Below, piece after piece: positions 1-7,785 of a stretch of 10,426 nt of DNA (position 1 is its first letter; the number at the start of each line of letters is the position of its first letter). The position numbers and the translations under genes are program-made. The notes under the pieces are model-generated. The model had not been told where the DNA came from, made no database searches, and was given only the letters and a program-made list of their open reading frames with translations. The stretch is from an uncultured Lachnospiraceae bacterium (GTDB taxonomy: Bacteria > Bacillota > Clostridia > Lachnospirales > Lachnospiraceae): NCBI GenBank assembly GCA_900539175.1, contig UQAW01000097.1, forward strand, positions 1 through 10,426. The letters are read 5' to 3'.

Positions 1-22
1 TGCGAAGCAATCCGTATATCAT

Positions 23-48
23 AAGCGTCAAAATATCTTTTGACGCTT
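23..48. terminator. Perfect 11-bp hairpin, possible terminator of an upstream gene
   Basis: AAGCGTCAAAA (23-33) and TTTTGACGCTT (38-48) are perfectly complementary around a 4-nt TATC loop. The arms carry A and T runs at the loop side, and no long T-run follows on either strand, so this is only a candidate intrinsic terminator, possibly bidirectional. It is followed at 51-60 by the self-complementary decamer ATCATATGAT. No gene end is visible in the 22 bases before it, so what it would terminate lies outside the window. Confidence 0.4.
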
Positions 49-152
49 TCATCATATGATAAGTATAGAGGAATTCGCAGAAAAATGCAAGAGAGAATCA
101 TTCCTTTTGCGTATTGTATTGAAATAGTAAAAGAATATTCAAAATGGGGATA

Positions 153-181
153 GTGAAATAAATGGAAATATTTGGTATAAT
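153..181 (+). promoter_or_regulatory. Extended -10 sigma-A promoter for the response regulator
   Basis: TATAAT at 176-181 is a perfect -10 box, preceded by TGG (173-175), which gives the TGn extended -10 element. Exactly 17 nt upstream of the -10 lies GTGAAA (153-158), a 4/6 match to the -35 consensus. Transcription would start near 188, about 45 nt before the ATG at 233. Confidence 0.6.
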
Positions 182-232
182 TTGATTAGTATTTGATTTC
201 CAAAATTTGGATAATAGGTGAGGATTAAACAA

Positions 233-928
233 ATGAGAACAATTTTGATTATAGAAGATGACAAAGAACTGGCAGAGGAAGTCAGGGATTTGCTGCTTGC
301 ATGTAAGTATGACGTGCTTTTGGCGGATTCCAAAAAGGAAGCTGTAATACAGATAAAAAATAATCTTGTAGATTTGTGTCTGATGGATATTCGTCTGCCA
401 GATGGGAACGGGTATGATCTTTGCCGACAGATCCGGGAATTTTATCGGGGTTCCGTGATTATGCTGACCGCATGTACAAATACGGATCAGGTAGTGGAGG
501 GACTTCAGGCGGGAGCGGATGATTATGTGACAAAGCCATTTCAGATTGCGGAATTATTGGCAAGAATCGAAGCACAGCTGCGGCGATTGGGAAGCAGTAA
601 AGAATTATGGAGTAATGTGGCGCAGTCGGGAGAATTGACGATTCACTTTGAGGAGCATCAAATCTACAGAGGGGATAAGCTGTTAGAACTTGGAGCCCGT
701 GAATATGGAGTCTGCGAATTACTGCTGCACAGAGGAGGGAAGGTTGTGACCAGAGAGACGCTGTTAGAGAAAATCTGGGATGCACGGAGTAATTTTATTG
801 AAGAGGGCACATTGAATGTGCATGTCAGCAGAATACGTAAGAAATTGGGAACTTATCAGGGAAAATCCTATATTGAAACAATTAAAGGAATGGGTTATCG
901 TTGGGCGCATCCGATTATTCAGAAGTAA
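233..928 (+). CDS. OmpR/PhoB-family response regulator, orphan in this window
   Basis: This is a 231-residue two-component transcription factor. The N-terminal receiver domain (about 1-118) shows the acidic pocket E8-D9-D10, phospho-acceptor D52 in LMDIRLPDGNG, switch residue T79 in MLTA, and K101 in TKPF. The C-terminal half (about 134-228) is a winged helix of the Trans_reg_C type, with the recognition-helix and wing signature around NVHVSRIRKKLG and IKGMGYRW. I chose the ATG at 233 because GGTGAGGA (217-224) is a well-spaced Shine-Dalgarno site for it. A GTG at 218 in the same frame lies inside that site and is unlikely. No histidine kinase follows, so the cognate sensor must lie upstream of the window or elsewhere. 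Target genes and signal cannot be read from the sequence. Confidence 0.93.
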   Translation: MRTILIIEDDKELAEEVRDLLLACKYDVLLADSKKEAVIQIKNNLVDLCLMDIRLPDGNGYDLCRQIREFYRGSVIMLTACTNTDQVVEGLQAGADDYVTKPFQIAELLARIEAQLRRLGSSKELWSNVAQSGELTIHFEEHQIYRGDKLLELGAREYGVCELLLHRGGKVVTRETLLEKIWDARSNFIEEGTLNVHVSRIRKKLGTYQGKSYIETIKGMGYRWAHPIIQK

Positions 929-944
929 TGTTGGGACTGTAATC

Positions 945-973
945 TTGTAAAAGAGATATTTTGGGTGTAAAAT
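945..973 (+). promoter_or_regulatory. Candidate promoter for rlmD
   Basis: TTGTAA (945-950) is a 4/6 -35 match, followed after 17 nt by TAAAAT (968-973), a 5/6 -10 match. It lies in the 94-nt gap between the response regulator and rlmD. This suggests that rlmD can be transcribed on its own rather than only by read-through. Confidence 0.45.
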
Positions 974-1022
974 TCATGTACTGACAGGAATCGTAAGCGA
1001 TAGAAAGTTATGTGATTGTTTC

Positions 1023-2399
1023 ATGCAGCAGCAGATAAAAGAAGCGATTGGCTGCGTGAAATGCGGATGGTCAGTGAAAGAAAAGAGAAGGACGTATTGG
1101 CAGATGGAAAAGAAAAGTCGTGAAAGAAAGAAGTATGCAGCCGGAAAGCAGGGAAGGGACAATACAAAACTAAAAAGTCATACAGCCGGGAAGCAAACCG
1201 GGGATCGAAAAGGGAGCCTTCCAATTCCAAAGAAACAGGACGCAACGAATTGTGAAGAGAGGTGCCGGGTTGCTAAAAAGTGCGGAGGTTGTGCATACCA
1301 GGCAATTTCTTATGAAGAACAGCTGAAGAAAAAGGAAAAACAGGTAAGGGAGCTGCTGAAAGGAATTTGCCCTGTGGAGCCAATTATGGGAATGGAAAAT
1401 CCCTATCATTATAGAAATAAAGTACATGCAGCATTTGCTCATCTGCGGGATGGTTCTGTGATATCAGGAGTTTACGCAGAGGGAACACATCGTATCGTAC
1501 CGATTGATCGTTGCCTGATTGAGGATGAAAAAGCAGATGCTATTATTGTAGATATCCGGGGACTTTTAAAGTCATTTAAAATCAAAGTTTATAATGAAGA
1601 CAGCGGATACGGACTTCTCCGCCATGTTATGGTGCGCAGAGGATTCCGAAGTGGAGAAATCATGGTGGTTCTGGTGGTGGCTTCGCCGGTATTTCCGTCT
1701 AAAAATAATTTTGTAAAAGCCCTGCGGAAGCTGCATCCGGAGATCACAACGGTAATTTTGAATGTAAATGACCGCAAGACCAGCATGGTTCTGGGAGAGC
1801 GGAATATTACGCTTTATGGAAAAGGTTATATTGAAGATCAGCTTTGCGGCTGTACCTTCCGTGTGTCCCCTTCATCATTTTATCAGGTAAATCCGGTTCA
1901 GACAGAGAAATTATATCAGAAGGCAATTGAATTGGCTGCGTTGACCGGGAATGAGAGAATTATTGATGCTTATTGCGGAATCGGAACGATTGGATTAATT
2001 GCCAGCAGATATGCGAGGGAAGTCATCAGTGTGGAGTTAAATAAAGATGCAGTGAGAGATGCAATCGTGAACGCAAAGCGTAATGCGGTGAAAAATGTGA
2101 AGTTTTGTCAGGCGGACGCCGGTGAGTTTATGGTAAACATGGCAGAACGGGGAGAACATGTGGATGTAGTGTTTATGGATCCGCCCCGGGCAGGAAGTGA
2201 TGAGGCATTTTTATCATCGGTGGTAAAACTTCAGCCGGAGAAGGTAGTTTATATTTCGTGCAATCCGGAGACCCTGGCGAGGGATTTGAAGTATCTGGCG
2301 AAGAAGGGATATCGGGCGGTTACAGCGGTGCCGGAGGATCAGTTTCCCTGGACGGAGCACGTCGAGAGTGTCGTGTTGATGTCAAAAGTCGAGAAGTAG
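1023..2399 (+). CDS. rlmD: 23S rRNA (uracil-C5)-methyltransferase, RlmD/RumA family
   Basis: The RlmD (RumA) family transfers a methyl group from SAM to C5 of U1939 in 23S rRNA, and the cytosolic enzyme carries a 4Fe-4S cluster. Numbered from 1023, the cluster ligands are visible as C81, C87, C90 (C-x5-C-x2-C in CRVAKKCGGC) and C164. The SAM-binding loop is DAYCGIGTIG (about 315-324), motif IV is MDPPRAG (385-391), the nucleophile is C413 in YISCNPETLARDL, and the general base is E448 in TEHVESV. The usual PHT before HVE reads PWT here. The first 70 residues are Lys/Arg-rich and dispensable-looking. ATG 1023 has no clear ribosome site, whereas ATG 1104 (M28) follows GAGAAGGA at 1085-1092, so 1104 may be the true start. 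The 3' end overlaps a probable element attachment site. Confidence 0.92.
   Translation: MQQQIKEAIGCVKCGWSVKEKRRTYWQMEKKSRERKKYAAGKQGRDNTKLKSHTAGKQTGDRKGSLPIPKKQDATNCEERCRVAKKCGGCAYQAISYEEQLKKKEKQVRELLKGICPVEPIMGMENPYHYRNKVHAAFAHLRDGSVISGVYAEGTHRIVPIDRCLIEDEKADAIIVDIRGLLKSFKIKVYNEDSGYGLLRHVMVRRGFRSGEIMVVLVVASPVFPSKNNFVKALRKLHPEITTVILNVNDRKTSMVLGERNITLYGKGYIEDQLCGCTFRVSPSSFYQVNPVQTEKLYQKAIELAALTGNERIIDAYCGIGTIGLIASRYAREVISVELNKDAVRDAIVNAKRNAVKNVKFCQADAGEFMVNMAERGEHVDVVFMDPPRAGSDEAFLSSVVKLQPEKVVYISCNPETLARDLKYLAKKGYRAVTAVPEDQFPWTEHVESVVLMSKVEK
2358..2378 (+). other. Candidate attachment site inside the 3' end of rlmD
   Basis: CACGTCGAGAGTGTCGTG (2358-2375) encodes the conserved His-Val-Glu-Ser-Val of RlmD and has outer dyad symmetry (CACGnC...GnCGTG). 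The 11-mer GTCGAGAGTGT (2361-2371) matches GTTGAGACTGT (9840-9850) at 9 of 11 positions, and the second copy sits in the same reading frame of another rlmD-like tail. From family knowledge, as I recall it, the rum/rumA 3' end is a preferred integration target of serine-recombinase elements in Firmicutes. That this copy is a used site is inference. Confidence 0.4.
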
Positions 2400-2561
2400 A
2401 TGCAAGAAAAAGGCTTGAAAACAAGGGATTCCTGAGAAGGAGTAGATTTTGGACATGGGATAACACGCCCGGAAAATGGGAAGTTTGCTGTCAGAGGAAA
2501 CATATCTACATGAAAAAATGGCATAGGGTTGAGTAGACAGATTGGATATTTAAAGGTCGAG

Positions 2562-2590
2562 TTGACAGGAGTGTTAAAACAGGTGATAAT
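2562..2590 (+). promoter_or_regulatory. Near-consensus sigma-A promoter of the helicase-methyltransferase operon
   Basis: A perfect TTGACA (2562-2567) is followed after exactly 17 nt by GATAAT (2585-2590), a 5/6 -10 box. The predicted start is near 2597, about 70 nt ahead of the helicase ATG. The strength of the match suggests high basal expression unless it is repressed through the overlapping dyad. Confidence 0.7.
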
Positions 2591-2636
2591 AGGCTAAAAA
2601 GCATATGCAGTTATTGGAAAAATGATGTTTAGCCTA
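2590..2636 (+). promoter_or_regulatory. Operator-like inverted repeat or leader hairpin
   Basis: TAGGCTAAA (2590-2598) and TTTAGCCTA (2628-2636) are perfectly complementary 9-mers separated by 29 nt. The left arm begins at the last base of the -10 box and covers the predicted transcription start. It could be a repressor operator, or a hairpin near the 5' end of the mRNA. No regulator gene is seen in the island, so the binding protein is unknown. Confidence 0.45.
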
Positions 2637-2666
2637 ATAGGATAACAAATATTTAGGGAGGATTTT

Positions 2667-5552
2667 ATGAATACTTATGAAATTTTACGTTCAAATTTGA
2701 CTAATAATCAATATGATGCAGTTATTGATGAATCTCATCATATATTATGCTTAGCTTGTGCTGGTTCTGGAAAATCAAGAACACTTGCATATAAAATTGC
2801 ATTTTTAATTTCACAAGGAAAATCTCCCGAGAGTATTATTGCTTTTACTTTCACAGAAAAGGCAGCAGAATCGATTAAACGTAGGGTAGCCGAAGCTCTG
2901 CATAAATTTGGACTTTCTGAGAACAATATTGGAGCAATGTTTATTGGTACATTGGATTCGTTTTGTCAAAAATTGCTTGGGGATATTAATGCTAGATATC
3001 GCCAATATGATATTTTGGATCAAAATCGTTTGATTTTATATGTTATGTCAAGACTTAAGAAACTTGGACTTACTACAGGTACAGGATATTTTGCACGAAT
3101 TAAAGAATTGACAGAAGCATGGCAGACATTGAATAATGAAAATATTTCCCTAGATTCCGTAGAAAAATATGATATTGATTTATATGAAAAATTAAAAAAA
3201 TTATCGGCGTCTCTTGATGCAGATGGTTATATGGATTTTTCTTTTGCCATTAATCTTGCAGTAAGAGAGCTGAAAAAAATAACACACAAAGAAGATTCGT
3301 ATATAGAGAAATTCAAATATCTTTTTGTGGACGAATATCAGGATATTAATCCAATACAAGAAGAATTTATAAAAACACTTTCTGAGTATTTGGATATGCT
3401 TTTTGTTGTTGGAGACGATGACCAATCTATTTATGGTTGGAGAGGGGCAAATGTTCAAAATATTTTAACTTTTAAGGACAGATATACCGATGTATCTGTT
3501 CATCGTTTGCTTGTGAATTTCCGGAGTACAAAGGCTATTGTGGAAACAGCGAATAATTTTATTCAAAGTACAATACCTGTTGAACGTTTGCCAAAATCAA
3601 TTACGTATCATACAGATGGTAATATACAGGATTTACGAAAACTGTGGTTTGATAATCGCGAAGATGAAGCAAAGTGGGTGGCGGATCGGATTAAATCACT
3701 CATTGGCACGACATATATTGAATATAATGCAGATGGTTCAGAGAAAAGTCGTAGAGGTCTTACATATAGCGATTTTGCAGTTTTAATTCGTGGTATTCAT
3801 AGCAGAAACTCAGAGAACAGAGATGTTCAATTTGTTAATGCCATGCGCGATTTGGATATACCTGTTAAAACTACAGGAGAAGGGGGGATTTTTGACCGTC
3901 CGTATGCACAATGCATTCTTGAAATCATGGAATTATTACGTGATGGAAAGCAATTAGATAGAAATGTAGCAGAAAAATGTTTTAACGATTCTGTTTTACC
4001 GATTTTCCCATCGGCGGATAAGAATAAGTATTTTCATGTTCTCCAGGAATGGTATAGCAATATTTATATGCCAATCAGTTCTGCAAGGCGTAAAGTGTAT
4101 CCACAGAACTTTTTGCATCAACTTTTAGATGCACTTATGCTAAGAGATTTAACAGACGAAACGGCTCTTAGAGATTTGGGATTATTTAGTGATATTATTA
4201 AAGATATAGAACAAACATATGTTAGTATAGATTCTGAATGGCGTTATAGAGAAATGCTAAATTTTTTGCAAAATATTGCTCAAGACTATGAATTAGAATC
4301 ATTAGACTATATATCAAAAACAGATGCAGTAAATGTCTCAACAATTCATAAAGTAAAAGGACTAGAATTTCCAGTTGTATTTGTAGTTGATTTGGTAGCT
4401 CAAAGATTTCCGGGAAAGAGTAATAGCTATAAAGGAGCTTTGCCGAATATTTTAATGGAACAGGCGATAGCCCGTGGGGCATATGGTAATCGTATTGATG
4501 ATGAAGCACGTTTGTTTTATACTGCAATTACTCGTGCGGAGCGTTTATTATATTTGAGTGGAAGTGCAGTGCAGCCAGGATTGAAGAGGGCTAAAAAACC
4601 GTCAATATTTATGGCTAATCTAAATCATCCAGACATGCGTGAAGATATTGAATTGGACAGTCTTGCAGATAAAATGGAGCCACAGACACGCTTTGATGAT
4701 AACGAATTACCGACAGATTTTTCTTCGGTAAAGAGTTATTTGATTTGCCCTTATATGTACAAATTACAGAGTATATATGGTTATAATGCAGCTGTTCCGG
4801 AATTATTTGGATTTGGACAGACTACACATACTATTTTAGAACGTTTGCATCAAAAATTTAAGGATAGAATACCATCAGAAGCAGAGGTTGCTGATATGGT
4901 TGAATCTACATTTATGTTAAAACACGTATTTCCTAGCAACGATCCTATAAATCGCCCAGGTTCTTATGAACGTGCAAAAACACTTGTACATAAAATTATG
5001 AATCTTTATGTAAAAACATATTCCAGTGATTTTTGTAGATTGCGTCAGGATGAAGCACGGTTTGAACTTTCAGTTGAAGATGCACTTATCACAGGGTCTA
5101 TAGATTTGTTGCTGAAAGAGGATGAGAAGAAAGATATCTGTTCTGCAGAAGTTATTGATTTTAAATCTATGGAAATACCAGATGAGATTGAACAGCAAGA
5201 TTGGCGGGAAATGTCAATACAAGTTCAATTATATTCAAAGGCTGCAAGAGAAGTCATTGGGCAAAATGCAGAAACAGGATTTGTACATACATTAAAAAAC
5301 AATAAACGAGTAGAAGTTCCTGTTGATGAAATCTCGGTTCAAAATGCGGTTAAATCAATTGAATGGGCGGTAAAAGGAATTTTAAGACAAGACTTTCCTA
5401 TGCGTGCTTGCGAATCAAATTGTAGACATTGTGATTTTAAGGCTATGTGTAAGCAGAAGAGAGAGCCATTTAATAGTAGCGAAGTGCCTCCTCAGATAAA
5501 TACTCCAAGTGGATTCAAGACCATTGCTGCATTGGAGGAGTATGAAGAATGA
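2667..5552 (+). CDS. UvrD/AddA-like SF1 helicase fused to an iron-staple PD-(D/E)XK nuclease
   Basis: This 961-residue protein unites a DNA motor and a nuclease. Helicase motifs in order are Walker A CAGSGKS (31-37), Ia AFTFTEKAA (59-67), II VDEYQD (221-226), III VVGDDDQSIYGWRG (247-260), IV NFRST (284-288), V VSTIHKVKGLEFP (557-569) and VI YTAITRAERLLYL (618-630). The C-terminal domain resembles AddB/Cas4-type RecB nucleases: D813 in GSID, D831 and K833 in VIDFKS, and a Q-x-x-x-Y motif near 852-856. Four cysteines have the iron-staple spacing: C694, then C919-x2-C922-x5-C928, with C915 extra. AGGGAGGA at 2655-2662 fixes the ATG. The likely role is ATP-driven unwinding and degradation of DNA. 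The 4-nt overlap with a cytosine methyltransferase suggests joint work in restriction or defence rather than general repair; the fused architecture resembles a one-chain AddAB. Confidence 0.9.
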   Translation: MNTYEILRSNLTNNQYDAVIDESHHILCLACAGSGKSRTLAYKIAFLISQGKSPESIIAFTFTEKAAESIKRRVAEALHKFGLSENNIGAMFIGTLDSFCQKLLGDINARYRQYDILDQNRLILYVMSRLKKLGLTTGTGYFARIKELTEAWQTLNNENISLDSVEKYDIDLYEKLKKLSASLDADGYMDFSFAINLAVRELKKITHKEDSYIEKFKYLFVDEYQDINPIQEEFIKTLSEYLDMLFVVGDDDQSIYGWRGANVQNILTFKDRYTDVSVHRLLVNFRSTKAIVETANNFIQSTIPVERLPKSITYHTDGNIQDLRKLWFDNREDEAKWVADRIKSLIGTTYIEYNADGSEKSRRGLTYSDFAVLIRGIHSRNSENRDVQFVNAMRDLDIPVKTTGEGGIFDRPYAQCILEIMELLRDGKQLDRNVAEKCFNDSVLPIFPSADKNKYFHVLQEWYSNIYMPISSARRKVYPQNFLHQLLDALMLRDLTDETALRDLGLFSDIIKDIEQTYVSIDSEWRYREMLNFLQNIAQDYELESLDYISKTDAVNVSTIHKVKGLEFPVVFVVDLVAQRFPGKSNSYKGALPNILMEQAIARGAYGNRIDDEARLFYTAITRAERLLYLSGSAVQPGLKRAKKPSIFMANLNHPDMREDIELDSLADKMEPQTRFDDNELPTDFSSVKSYLICPYMYKLQSIYGYNAAVPELFGFGQTTHTILERLHQKFKDRIPSEAEVADMVESTFMLKHVFPSNDPINRPGSYERAKTLVHKIMNLYVKTYSSDFCRLRQDEARFELSVEDALITGSIDLLLKEDEKKDICSAEVIDFKSMEIPDEIEQQDWREMSIQVQLYSKAAREVIGQNAETGFVHTLKNNKRVEVPVDEISVQNAVKSIEWAVKGILRQDFPMRACESNCRHCDFKAMCKQKREPFNSSEVPPQINTPSGFKTIAALEEYEE

Positions 5553-6709
5553 GATTGAAGTATGAAGCTATAGATATATTTTCGGGATGTGGCGGAGTAT
5601 CCTGCGGATTGACGTTAGCGGGCTTTAAAGTCAAGGCGGCGGTAGAGATAGAGCAAAGTGCAATTGATACCTATAAGAACTATGAACCGCTTAAAAAAGT
5701 TAATGTAATGCATGATGATATTTGTAATTTAAGTGGGAAAGAGATATTGAAGGCTGCCCAAATTAAGGAAGATGACATATACCTTTTAGCAGGTTGTCCT
5801 CCATGTCAAAGTTTTTCTCGCCAGAATCCAGATAATAAAAATAAAACAGAAGAAGAACGAAAAAAGCTTCTTTTTGAATTCTTAAGGATTATTGAAGAAA
5901 TAACTCCTCCTTTTTTATTGATGGAAAATGTTCCAGGAATCGAATCAGATTTTAATAAAGGAATTCTTGAGGAATTTTTGAATCGGCTTAGTAAGCAATA
6001 TAAAGTCATACATAATATTTTAAATGCTGCAAATTATGGGGTTCCTCAATTGCGAAAAAGGTTTGTACTCCATGCGGTTCGTTTAGATATTCAAAAAGAG
6101 TTAGTACAGTGTGGTTTTGAATTTGAGTTGCCGCAAGCTACGCATAGTCAGAGCGGAGATGGTGGTTTAAAACAGTGGAAAACTGTGCGTGAAGCTATAG
6201 ATGATCTGCCTCCCATTAAGGCTGGTGAAGAATTTCCAGATAATGGAATTATTCACAATCATAAATGCGCTAATTTGTCAGAAACCAATATTAAGCGGAT
6301 GAAGATAATACGAGAAAACGGAGGGTCGCGTGCATGTTTGCCAGATAATCTTACATTAAAATGTCATAAGAAAAAAGATGGTGACGGGAATATTTTTTCG
6401 GGACATAGTGATGTTTATGGAATTATGGATGCTGATAAACCTTCACCCACTATGACAGGTGGATGTCTTTGTTATTCAAAAGGACGTTATGGGCATTATG
6501 AGCAGAATAGAGCAATTTCTATCAGAGAGGCGGCTAGACTGCAAACATTCCCAGATGATTTTGTATTCAGTAATTCTTTGACGGCAGCTGCACTGCAAAT
6601 AGGTAATGCTGTTCCTATTGATCTTGTAAAAGCAAGTGGGAGTGTTTTAAAGCAGGCAATGAAAATAATCAAGTTAAAACGAATTCGAGACAAGAACACT
6701 AATTTGTGA
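5549..6709 (+). CDS. DNA (cytosine-5)-methyltransferase, Dcm family
   Basis: This 386-residue enzyme transfers a methyl group from SAM to C5 of cytosine in a specific DNA site. All main family motifs are present and in order: I, DIFSGCGG (9-16); IV, GCPPCQSFS with nucleophile C86; VI, MENVPG (125-130); VIII, QLRKR (167-171); IX, REAARLQTFP (326-335); and X, QIGNAVP (350-356). The variable target-recognition region lies at about 185-320 and is compact. The recognition sequence cannot be read from it. The start ATGA overlaps the helicase stop, which implies translational coupling. The pairing suggests that the enzyme marks host DNA against a nuclease in the same operon or the Mrr-like protein at 8282. 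All catalytic residues are intact, so it is probably active. Confidence 0.95.
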   Translation: MRLKYEAIDIFSGCGGVSCGLTLAGFKVKAAVEIEQSAIDTYKNYEPLKKVNVMHDDICNLSGKEILKAAQIKEDDIYLLAGCPPCQSFSRQNPDNKNKTEEERKKLLFEFLRIIEEITPPFLLMENVPGIESDFNKGILEEFLNRLSKQYKVIHNILNAANYGVPQLRKRFVLHAVRLDIQKELVQCGFEFELPQATHSQSGDGGLKQWKTVREAIDDLPPIKAGEEFPDNGIIHNHKCANLSETNIKRMKIIRENGGSRACLPDNLTLKCHKKKDGDGNIFSGHSDVYGIMDADKPSPTMTGGCLCYSKGRYGHYEQNRAISIREAARLQTFPDDFVFSNSLTAAALQIGNAVPIDLVKASGSVLKQAMKIIKLKRIRDKNTNL

Positions 6710-6749
6710 TGTTGGATTGTTCTTAAAAAGGAGTGAAAAGGGAATTTAT

Positions 6750-6779
6750 TTGATATATCGCGTTGTATTACAATATGAT
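6750..6779 (+). promoter_or_regulatory. Candidate promoter for the serine recombinase
   Basis: TTGATA (6750-6755), a 5/6 -35 match, is followed after 18 nt by TATGAT (6774-6779), a 5/6 -10 match. Transcription would start near 6786. This gives the recombinase its own promoter, separate from the helicase-methyltransferase operon, which has no visible terminator behind it. Confidence 0.5.
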
Positions 6780-6826
6780 TTCGTAATTGGTGAAAAGTAC
6801 TACTAAGAAGGAAAAAATTTCGTAAT
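6778..6826 (+). repeat. 10-bp direct repeats upstream of the recombinase
   Basis: ATTTCGTAAT occurs exactly at 6778-6787 and 6817-6826, 39 bp apart start to start. The first copy overlaps the -10 box and predicted transcription start, and the second lies between promoter and gene. Such placement fits a regulator or recombinase binding-site pair, but the function is inferred from position only. Confidence 0.5.
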
Positions 6827-6857
6827 GCAGTATATTTTTTTAAGTAGAGGGTGTGTC

Positions 6858-7784
6858 ATGGTCAATAATCCTAAAGTACATATTATACCGCCCGTACCTC
6901 CGAAGCGAGATAAGCGAGTAGGTATTTATTGCCGTGTTAGTACAAATAGTTCGGAACAGTTAAAGAGCCTTACGGCGCAGGTATCACATTTGACAAGAAT
7001 AACAGCGGCAACGCCACAGTGGTTGCTTGTGGATGTCTACATGGATATTGCGACAAGTAAAACCGGTTCTTCGCGCAAAGAGTTTACCCGTATGCTGAAC
7101 GATTGTGATTCAAATAAGTTGGATATTATTCTTACCAAAAGTATAAGTCGCTTTGGACGGGATACCGTTGAAATTTTAGATGCATTGAATCGGTTGAAAT
7201 TGCTCGGTGTTCGTGTCATATTTGAACAGGAAGAACTTGACACAGCGAATACAGATAGTAACCTTATGATTTCAATTATTGAATGTATTGCACAGGCAGA
7301 AAACGAATCCCGTAGCGAAAATATAAAGTGGGGTATCAAGCAGCGGGCAGCATCAGGGACATCAAAATTGTATGATAGAAAGTGTTATGGATATAAACAT
7401 GATGCAGATGGCAAGCTAATTATTGATGAAAAGACAGCAGAAAACGTAAGGCTGATATATGATCTATATCTTCAAGGACAGAGTGTTATAGGTATCATTC
7501 GGGAATTGGAAAGACGTAAGATTGTTTCGCCTACCGGAAAAGAGCAATGGTGTAAGAGAACTATTGATGTTATGCTTAGTAATGAAAAATACACAGGAAA
7601 TGTCCGACTTTTGAAATCTGGAAATAGTGAGGTTCATTATCTGGCATCAGATAACAATCCTGCGATTATATCATCGGAAATATTTGAAGCAGTTCGGATT
7701 GAGAAAGCTCGTAGGAGTAATGTGGCGAAAGATGAAAATGGAACTGTAAAGAGGAAAGATTCTAAATACAGTTCCAAAAGGTGA
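6858..7784 (+). CDS. Site-specific serine recombinase, short large-serine-recombinase type
   Basis: This family cuts and rejoins DNA through a serine-DNA phosphodiester link and integrates or excises elements. From ATG 6858 (308 residues), the resolvase domain spans about 20-160 with R26 and catalytic S28 in YCRVST, and the ISRFGRD motif with R98 and R101. A Recombinase domain (PF07508 type) follows at about 176-285, containing NEKYTGNV. The protein ends in KYSSKR where longer relatives continue into a zinc-ribbon and coiled-coil region, so it is either a naturally short form or C-terminally truncated; typical large serine recombinases exceed 450 residues. I prefer ATG 6858 because AGAGGG at 6846-6851 is well spaced. 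An ATG at 6825 with AAGAAGGA upstream would add 11 residues. It may be the island's integrase, now or formerly. Confidence 0.88.
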   Translation: MVNNPKVHIIPPVPPKRDKRVGIYCRVSTNSSEQLKSLTAQVSHLTRITAATPQWLLVDVYMDIATSKTGSSRKEFTRMLNDCDSNKLDIILTKSISRFGRDTVEILDALNRLKLLGVRVIFEQEELDTANTDSNLMISIIECIAQAENESRSENIKWGIKQRAASGTSKLYDRKCYGYKHDADGKLIIDEKTAENVRLIYDLYLQGQSVIGIIRELERRKIVSPTGKEQWCKRTIDVMLSNEKYTGNVRLLKSGNSEVHYLASDNNPAIISSEIFEAVRIEKARRSNVAKDENGTVKRKDSKYSSKR

Positions 7785-7785
7785 G

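Noticed and set aside
218..232. GTG start for the response regulator
   Set aside because: The GTG lies within the Shine-Dalgarno site for the ATG at 233, and the receiver domain begins right after that ATG.
2258..2536. 92-codon plus-strand frame reaching past the end of rlmD
   Set aside because: It overlaps the certain rlmD frame for half its length, has no ribosome site, and its composition is that of a shadow frame.
2400..2540. Terminator for rlmD just after its stop, around CTTGAAAACAAG
   Set aside because: The stem is only 4 bp and no T-run follows.
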